Assembly: GCA_963662765.2 (NCBI GenBank)
Contig: CAXXUP010000005.1
Span: 62,001 to 126,000 of the forward strand
Reading direction: 5' to 3'
Length of the DNA stretch: 64,000 nt
DNA from: DATMXT01 sp963662765
GTDB lineage: Bacteria; Bacillota; Clostridia; Oscillospirales; Feifaniaceae
The notes under the pieces are model-generated. The model was given only the letters and a program-made list of their open reading frames with translations. It ran no database searches and had not been told where the DNA came from. The position numbers and the translations under genes were made by a program. The first letter of the stretch is position 1. Each line of letters starts with the position of its first letter. This document shows positions 59,307-64,000 of this stretch, in pieces.

Positions 59307-60392
59307 ATGGATGACGCAACGACAAAGCGGGCACGGTTCCTCATCAATTTGGCCTATATTGCTTCGCTGCTTTCCCTTGCGTACCTTGTCTTCAAATACG
59401 GACTCGGTATGGCGATGCCCTTCATCCTGGCACTTATGGTTTCAGCGATCGCTCAGCCCATCATCGGGTTGCTGTCTGGCAGGCTCCACATCCAGCACGG
59501 CATCGCCTCGGCCATTTCGGTCCTCTTTGTATTCTTCACGATGGGCTGGCTTTCTGTCGTCATTGTCAGCGGCCTTGCGCAGCAGGTCAAAACCCTCTCC
59601 GAATACTGGCCGACCCTGTATGACCAAATTTCGCTCCAGGTGTCGGCCTACACAACGCGGCTGACAGACCTCTTCACCCTGCTGCCGCCTTACGCGGCTG
59701 ATTACGTCGAAGGTGCCGTCGCAAAGCTCACCGACGCACTGCTCTCCATGGTCGGAAGCCTGACCGTTCCCTTCCTCACTTTTGTCACAGGGGCCGCCTC
59801 CAAGCTGCCCAGCATTTTTATAGCGGCGCTGGTGACCATCGCGGCTTCCCTGCTCATCTCTTCCGACTACGACGACGTGCGCCGGTTTATTTCACTGCAG
59901 CTCCCGTCAAGCGTCTACGCCATGGCGCTCGACACAAAGCAGTTTTTCAAGCTGACCATTCTGCGCCTCTTGCGGGCTTACATGATCATATGCTTTGTCA
60001 CGTTTGTGGAGCTCAACATCGGGTTTATGCTGTTGGGCGTCAAAAATGCCCTGCTGCTCTCGACCCTCATTGCGCTGTTTGATGTACTCCCCCTCTTCGG
60101 CAGCGGCGGAATTCTCATCCCGTGGGCGGCCTTTGCCCTCATTTTTTCAAACTACACCCTGGCGGCCGGAATTGGAATCCTATACCTTGTCGTGACCTCT
60201 GTACGCCAGATCATAGAGCCCAAGGTGATCGGAAGCACCATCGGCTTAAATCCGGTTGCCTCGCTAGTTGGCATTTACTGTGGATTCCGGTTCTTTGGTG
60301 TCGTGGGCATGTTCACGATGCCGATCATCCTCATCGTGCTCAAGCACATGCAGGACAACGGCTATATCAGGCTCTGGAAAACAGCGGGTTAA
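59307..60392 (+). CDS. ytvI: AI-2E family transporter, sporulation protein YtvI-like
   Basis: 361 residues with about eight membrane helices in the AI-2E/UPF0118 pattern: pairs at residues 12-55 and 65-90, a soluble central stretch (95-150), then paired helices. The C-terminal LLSTLIALFDVLPLFGSGGILIPWA and RQIIEPKVIGSTIGLNP are hallmarks. The sporulation member YtvI is about this length. GGGGG lies before the ATG at 59307. An M20 peptidase gene follows after 24 bases. Confidence 0.85.
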   Translation: MDDATTKRARFLINLAYIASLLSLAYLVFKYGLGMAMPFILALMVSAIAQPIIGLLSGRLHIQHGIASAISVLFVFFTMGWLSVVIVSGLAQQVKTLSEYWPTLYDQISLQVSAYTTRLTDLFTLLPPYAADYVEGAVAKLTDALLSMVGSLTVPFLTFVTGAASKLPSIFIAALVTIAASLLISSDYDDVRRFISLQLPSSVYAMALDTKQFFKLTILRLLRAYMIICFVTFVELNIGFMLLGVKNALLLSTLIALFDVLPLFGSGGILIPWAAFALIFSNYTLAAGIGILYLVVTSVRQIIEPKVIGSTIGLNPVASLVGIYCGFRFFGVVGMFTMPIILIVLKHMQDNGYIRLWKTAG

Positions 60393-60416
60393 AATAATAC
60401 GAGTGGGGTGAAAAAA

Positions 60417-61566
60417 ATGGTCTCCGTCAAATGCAGAGATTTTCTTGAGACACATCATCCGGACATGCTGGCGCTGCTTGAAAACACTGGTCATGATTGA
60501 CAGCGGCTCGTACTGCAAGGCAGGCATTGACCGCATCGCTGCACTGCTCGAGGAAGAGTACCGGGCACTCGGCTTTGAGACTACTATTATTGAGCATGAA
60601 GACTGCGGCAACGGCCTTGTGGTGACACGCCCCGGCGGCAGCGTGAAATTGCTGCTCATCGGCCACCTCGATACCGTCTTTTTAGAGGGGTCGGCCGCCG
60701 CAAACCCCTTTCGAATTGAAAACGGCATCGCCTACGGGCCCGGCGTACTCGATCAAAAATCCTGTCTCGTAGGCGCCTTCTTTGCCATCAAGGCACTTCT
60801 TGCCGTCTGTCCGGACGAGCTGCCCACCATCACGGTCGTGATGTCGGGTGACGAGGAGATCGGCTCTTTTCACATGAGGGAGATCTTCGAATCCTGCGGC
60901 AGAAGTTCCGACTGGGCCATTGTCATCGAGCCTGCCCGCGAGCATGGGGAAATCGTCATTGAGCGCAAGGGCGGCGGCGGGCTTACGGTCAGGGCGACGG
61001 GGCGTGCCGCACACGCCGGAATCCAGCCGGAAATCGGCAGAAACGCCATCGAGGAGTTGGCTTTGAAAATTGCCCGCCTTAGAAAACTGAACGACTTCGA
61101 CCAGGGCACCACCGTCACAATCGGACAAATATCGGGCGGCGAAGCCCGCAATGTCGTGGCGAGACAGGCCGAAATGGGTGTCGACCTCAGGTTTACAACA
61201 CCGGAGCGTGGAGAGGCACTCTTTACCGCCATCAGGGAAATTCTTGCCGCCCCCGAAATCGACGGAGTGGCCCTCGACTACGATCTGGTGCTCTACCGGC
61301 AGCCCCTGGTCCAAGTGCCAGGCGTGGAAAAGCTGCATGGCATCGTGCGGGAGGCCGGTGACGAACTCGGCATCGAATACAAGACCGCAAAGACCGGCGG
61401 GCTCTCGGACGGAAACTTTACGGCGGCCATCGGCATTCCGACCGTCGACGGGCTCGGCCCTATCGGCGGCCTCATGTGTTCCCCTGAAGAATACCTCGAG
61501 GTGGATTCCATGGTTACCCGGGCGGCGCGGCTTGCCGCCGTCATCCAAAAACTGCAAGACGAATAA
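60417..61566 (+). pseudogene. M20 peptidase, glutamate carboxypeptidase type, one frame break
   Basis: From the ATG at 60417 the frame reads FLETHHPDMLALL and then stops at 60498-60500; the next frame continues KTLVMIDSGSYCKAGIDRIA to 61566. The join lies near an A4 run (60481-60484). The rest is a CPG2-like M20A enzyme: LLIGHLDTVF, GVLDQKSCLVG, SGDEEIGS and VIEPA. The last metal ligand region reads GGLMCSPEEYLEV, with Cys where His is usual. It would remove C-terminal Glu from folate-like or peptide substrates. The internal ATG at 60493 could give a truncated start. Confidence 0.75.
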
Positions 61567-61605
61567 TAACAACTTTTTTTGTGCATTTTTCATTCTAGTT
61601 TTCTC

Positions 61606-61634
61606 TTTACAATTTGTAATGAGTATCATATACT
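61606..61634 (+). promoter_or_regulatory. Promoter of rubrerythrin
   Basis: TTTACA (61606-61611), 17 nt, and TATACT (61629-61634), 45 bases before the start codon. Confidence 0.65.
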
Positions 61635-61653
61635 AAGTATACAAAATTTGTAT
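61607..61653. promoter_or_regulatory. Two dyads over the rubrerythrin promoter (PerR-like candidates)
   Basis: TTACAATTTGTAA (61607-61619) covers the -35 box and ATACAAAATTTGTAT (61639-61653, 7-1-7) covers the start region. Both resemble the TTATAAT-x-ATTATAA type of PerR/Fur site in layout, which would fit peroxide control of this gene. Confidence 0.45.
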
Positions 61654-61678
61654 TATATGTTATTAAGGAGGTCATCAC

Positions 61679-62221
61679 ATGGCTAAATTTGTTTGTTCGG
61701 TATGTGGATATGTTTCCGAGGACGGCGCTCCCGATTTTTGCCCCCAGTGCAGGGCGCCTAAGGAAAAGTTCAAAGAAGTAGTCGAAAATGCCGGTTATGC
61801 CTGCGAGCACGAGATCGGTGTTGCCAAGGGCTGCGACCCCTGGGTATGGGAGATGCTTGTCGCCAACTTCAACGGCGAGTGCACCGAGGTCGGCATGTAC
61901 CTCGCCATGAGCCGTCAGGCAGAGCGCGAAGGCTATCCCGAGATTGCCGATGCCTATAAGCGGTATGCCTTTGAAGAGGCTGAACACGCCGCAAAATTTG
62001 CCGAACTGCTCGGCGAAGTGGTCACCAAATCCACGAAAAAGAATCTCGAAATGCGTGCCGGGGCCGAATCCGGCGCCTGCTCGGGCAAGCTGGAGCTTGC
62101 TGTCAAGGCAAAGCAGCTCGGATACGACGCCATTCACGACACCGTCCATGAGATGGCTAAGGACGAAGCTCGTCACGGCGCCGGATTCAAGGGACTCTTA
62201 AAGAGATATTTCGGCGAATAG
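61679..62221 (+). CDS. Reverse-type rubrerythrin (rubredoxin domain first)
   Basis: 180 residues. The N-terminal rubredoxin-like site has CSVCGY and CPQCRAPKEKF (four Cys, residues 6-30). A ferritin-like diiron domain follows with NGECTEVGMYLAMS, FEEAEHAAKFAE, GACSGKLELAVKA and MAKDEARHGAGF. The rubredoxin part precedes the diiron part, reversed from classic rubrerythrin. In Clostridia this type reduces peroxide and oxygen. AAGGAGG lies before the ATG. It has its own promoter and terminator. Confidence 0.95.
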   Translation: MAKFVCSVCGYVSEDGAPDFCPQCRAPKEKFKEVVENAGYACEHEIGVAKGCDPWVWEMLVANFNGECTEVGMYLAMSRQAEREGYPEIADAYKRYAFEEAEHAAKFAELLGEVVTKSTKKNLEMRAGAESGACSGKLELAVKAKQLGYDAIHDTVHEMAKDEARHGAGFKGLLKRYFGE

Positions 62222-62244
62222 TCCATAGCCTACTGCAACGTTAA

Positions 62245-62279
62245 GGGGCAATGCACAGTATGTGCATTGCCCCCTTTTT
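62245..62279 (+). terminator. Terminator of rubrerythrin
   Basis: A 13-bp stem (62245-62257 with 62261-62273), three-base loop and five T. Confidence 0.92.
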
Positions 62280-62312
62280 ATGATCAGGGCTTCGGGCGAT
62301 CAACCGCCAAAA

Positions 62313-62798
62313 CTATGTGTTCATGTTGAGGATGCTGTGCATAAAGCCATCCCCGTCCGTACTCGAGACATCGCACGCCACGAGCCGTTCTTTGTACAAA
62401 TACAGATTGACCTGTACCGCAAGGTCCTCCACGGGGTAATTGAGCACCTCATAGCTCCACCGCACCAGTTTTTTTCCCTCGTATTTTTCAAAGTCGAGTC
62501 CGTGCGACTTTTGTAGCTCGGCATAGGCGCGGAAAAACTCGTCCAAGGGCTTTGGCACCTCCACTTCGACGACTTCCACAGCCGCGTCGCTGACCTCCCA
62601 TCCGTAGCTGCGAATAAACGCGGCCCGATCCTCGTTTGTCTTCAGTTTGACCGACTCGACGGAAGCAACGGCCCCGGCCTCGCTTGTCTCACCGGGATTT
62701 GCGATATTCCAGACGACAAGTCCGACAACCAGCACAATGACGACAACTGCGACAATTCGCAGCCACATCCTGTTTAATTTCATAGACATGATCACCAC
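62313..62798 (-). CDS. DUF4830 domain-containing membrane-anchored protein
   Basis: 161 residues. One N-terminal membrane segment (about residues 12-34) is followed by an exported domain. RAAFIRSYGWEVSDAAVEVVEVEVP, EYAELQKSHGLDFEKYEGKKLVRWSYEVLNYP-type stretches (short forms RSYGWEV, ELQKSHGLDFEKY, RWSYEVLNYP) and VACDVSSTDGDGFMHSI fit DUF4830, a family largely restricted to Clostridia, function unknown. GTG at 62798 is chosen because GGAGGGG lies six bases upstream. Confidence 0.78.
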   Translation of the reverse strand: MVIMSMKLNRMWLRIVAVVVIVLVVGLVVWNIANPGETSEAGAVASVESVKLKTNEDRAAFIRSYGWEVSDAAVEVVEVEVPKPLDEFFRAYAELQKSHGLDFEKYEGKKLVRWSYEVLNYPVEDLAVQVNLYLYKERLVACDVSSTDGDGFMHSILNMNT

Positions 62799-62885
62799 GG
62801 CGCACCCCTCCATTCAGTATAAGAGGATATGCGCCTGTGCTGCCAAGTATGCCGTCCCGCTCTCCTTTCGAAAATGTCTGTGAAT

Positions 62886-62919
62886 AAAAAACAGGCTCTC
62901 CGGTTTCCCGGAGAGCCTG
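62886..62919 (-). terminator. Terminator of the EF-G paralogue gene
   Basis: A 12-bp stem (62892-62903 with 62908-62919), four-base loop and, on the minus strand, TTTTTT. Confidence 0.92.
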
Positions 62920-62931
62920 AGAACAGATAAA

Positions 62932-64000
62932 TTATTCCTCTTCTTTGACCGCTTCGTCAATGACCTTCTGAGCGACATTCGGCGGAGTTTCCTCGTAACG
63001 GACGAACTCCGTCGTGAAGGAGCCGCGGCCCTGCGTCATAGAGCGCAGGTCGACGGCGTAGCTCGCCATTTCGGCCATCGGCACTTCGGCCTCGACCTGC
63101 TGCAGACCGCCCACCGGGGTCATGCCGAGAATGCGGCCGCGGCGCTTGTTGATATCACTGATGATATCGCCCATCTGCGTGTCGGGAATCAGCACCTTGA
63201 GGTTTCCGATCGGCTCGAGCAGGATGGGATTTGCCACCGCCATGCCGGCCTTGTAGGCAAGTCCTGCGGCCACCTTGAAGGCCATTTCAGAGGAGTCGAC
63301 GTCGTGGTACGAGCCGTCGACCAAGGTGGCTTTGAGGTTGACGACGGGATAGCCCGCGAGCATACCCTTCTGAATGCAGTCGCGTAGTCCTTTTTCAACA
63401 GCCGGGAAGAAGTTCTTGGGCACCGAACCGCCGAAGACATGATCTTCGAAAACGAGATCTTCGACTTCGGGATTGGGCTCGAATTCAATCCAGACATCGC
63501 CATACTGGCCGTGCCCGCCCGACTGCTTCTTGTGCTTGCCCTGGACCTTGACCTTCTTACGGATGGTCTCGCGGTAGGGTACACGGGGGTCCTTGAGCTC
63601 AACACTTGTGCCGAATTTGTTCTTTAGCTTGGAAATCAGCACGTCGAGGTGCATGTCGCCGATGCCGGAGATGACCTGCTGCTTGGTCTCGGGGTTGATG
63701 ATAAAGGTAAAAGTCTTATCCTCATCGGCAAGGCGCTGAAGGCCGGTGCTGATTTTTTCCTCATCGCCCTTGGCCAGCGGAAGGACACACATGGAGTAGC
63801 AGGGGGCCGGGAACTCGATGCCGGGCAAAACCGTCTTGCTGCCCTGAGCACAGAGGGTGTCGCCGGTGGAGGTTGTGGTGAGCTTTGCGACAAAGCCAAT
63901 GTCGCCGCAGCCGATGGCAGGGGTCTCGACCTGCTTTTTCCCGCGGATGAAGTAGAGTTTGCCGATTTTCTCAGTCGACTCGGTCACAGAGTTGTAAACG
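62932..64000 (-). CDS. Elongation factor G paralogue, C-terminal part (5' end outside window)
   Basis: 356 codons of the 3' part, open through the right edge: the frame continues upstream of the GTG at 63987 as YNS. It covers the end of domain II (GDTLCAQGSKTVLPG), domain III (GIGDMHLDVLISKLK), domain IV (GGHGQYGDVWIEFEP) and domain V (LEPIGNLKVLIPDTQMGDIISDINKRRGRILGM, shown in parts). The GKHKKQSGGHGQYGDV form resembles the FusA2-type paralogue of Clostridia rather than canonical FusA, which normally sits with rpsG and tuf. Exact role is unknown. Confidence 0.88.
   Translation of the reverse strand, partial: VYNSVTESTEKIGKLYFIRGKKQVETPAIGCGDIGFVAKLTTTSTGDTLCAQGSKTVLPGIEFPAPCYSMCVLPLAKGDEEKISTGLQRLADEDKTFTFIINPETKQQVISGIGDMHLDVLISKLKNKFGTSVELKDPRVPYRETIRKKVKVQGKHKKQSGGHGQYGDVWIEFEPNPEVEDLVFEDHVFGGSVPKNFFPAVEKGLRDCIQKGMLAGYPVVNLKATLVDGSYHDVDSSEMAFKVAAGLAYKAGMAVANPILLEPIGNLKVLIPDTQMGDIISDINKRRGRILGMTPVGGLQQVEAEVPMAEMASYAVDLRSMTQGRGSFTTEFVRYEETPPNVAQKVIDEAVKEEE

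Noticed and set aside
60682..61629. Long minus-strand frame of 315 codons opposite the M20 peptidase
   Set aside because: It is a shadow of a GC-rich gene: no ribosome site, no recognisable motif, while the plus strand encodes clear M20 motifs.
1..64000. CRISPR arrays, insertion sequences, prophage genes or a replication origin
   Set aside because: Looked for regular spaced repeats, transposase motifs, phage structural genes and DnaA-box clusters; none was seen.

Overview
The window looks like chromosomal DNA of a GC-rich, spore-forming anaerobic member of the Clostridia, most plausibly an Oscillospirales/Ruminococcaceae-type organism. This is an inference from gene content. Sporulation genes are present (spoIIR, cwlD, ytvI, a SpoIIM-like gene), along with a rubredoxin-first rubrerythrin, acetate kinase, an EF-G paralogue, a DUF4830 protein, the MEP-pathway gene ispE and the AddAB nuclease. 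There is no phage, insertion sequence, CRISPR array or plasmid function; almost everything is housekeeping, transport or peptide metabolism.

Layout. 1-6.2 kb (+): a broken FG-GAP-like gene, yajC, a small membrane protein, a SpoIIM-like protein, xerD, cobO, cwlD and radA. 6.2-8.1 kb: an orphan strong promoter, ogt (-) and xerC (+). 8.1-10.4 kb (-): rpmG-secE-nusG-rplK-rplA. 10.4-20.5 kb (-): a tightly packed ten-gene run, murD, three M42 peptidases, an acetyltransferase, ynbB, ruvC-ruvA-ruvB and glmM. 20.5-24.5 kb: RNase P RNA, a family 4 uracil-DNA glycosylase, a DivIVA-like protein, a cell-wall amidase, an AT-rich membrane protein, two tRNAs and rpmE. 24.5-33.8 kb (-): a DUF362 ferredoxin, ispE, spoIIR, addB and addA. 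33.9-39.4 kb: nadE (+), then two M20 peptidases and an alpha/alpha-toroid lipoprotein (-). 39.5-44.8 kb: a NYN-LOTUS protein, ackA, tmcAL, an acetyltransferase, and a TetR regulator with a cysteine-cluster protein. 45-47.4 kb (+): a polar amino-acid ABC importer. 47.5-52.5 kb (-): the branched-chain amino-acid importer livJHMGF. 52.5-54.5 kb: a small AT-rich accessory patch (gene remnant, beta-propeller protein) and mutT. 54.5-57.7 kb (-): a TrpXYZ-type ABC importer behind a long structured leader RNA. 57.8-64 kb: thrB, pheB, ytvI, an M20 peptidase, rubrerythrin, a DUF4830 protein and a partial EF-G paralogue.

The genes suggest a peptide- and amino-acid-fermenting lifestyle: three ABC importers for amino acids or related small molecules, six metallopeptidases or amidohydrolases, acetate kinase for substrate-level ATP, and rubrerythrin for peroxide defence. 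Points that deserve a second look are: (a) an NAD synthetase whose glutaminase domain has apparently lost all three catalytic residues; (b) a leader of about 320 nt with a consensus promoter and an intrinsic terminator upstream of the TrpXYZ-type importer that matches no riboswitch class I recognise; (c) a consensus promoter plus a perfect dyad with no clear gene behind it; (d) promoters embedded in hairpins; and (e) at least eight frame breaks in six otherwise intact genes, including xerD, ruvC and livF, which look more like sequence error than decay. I worked by eye from the sequence, so family names rest on motif recognition and no database search was possible.
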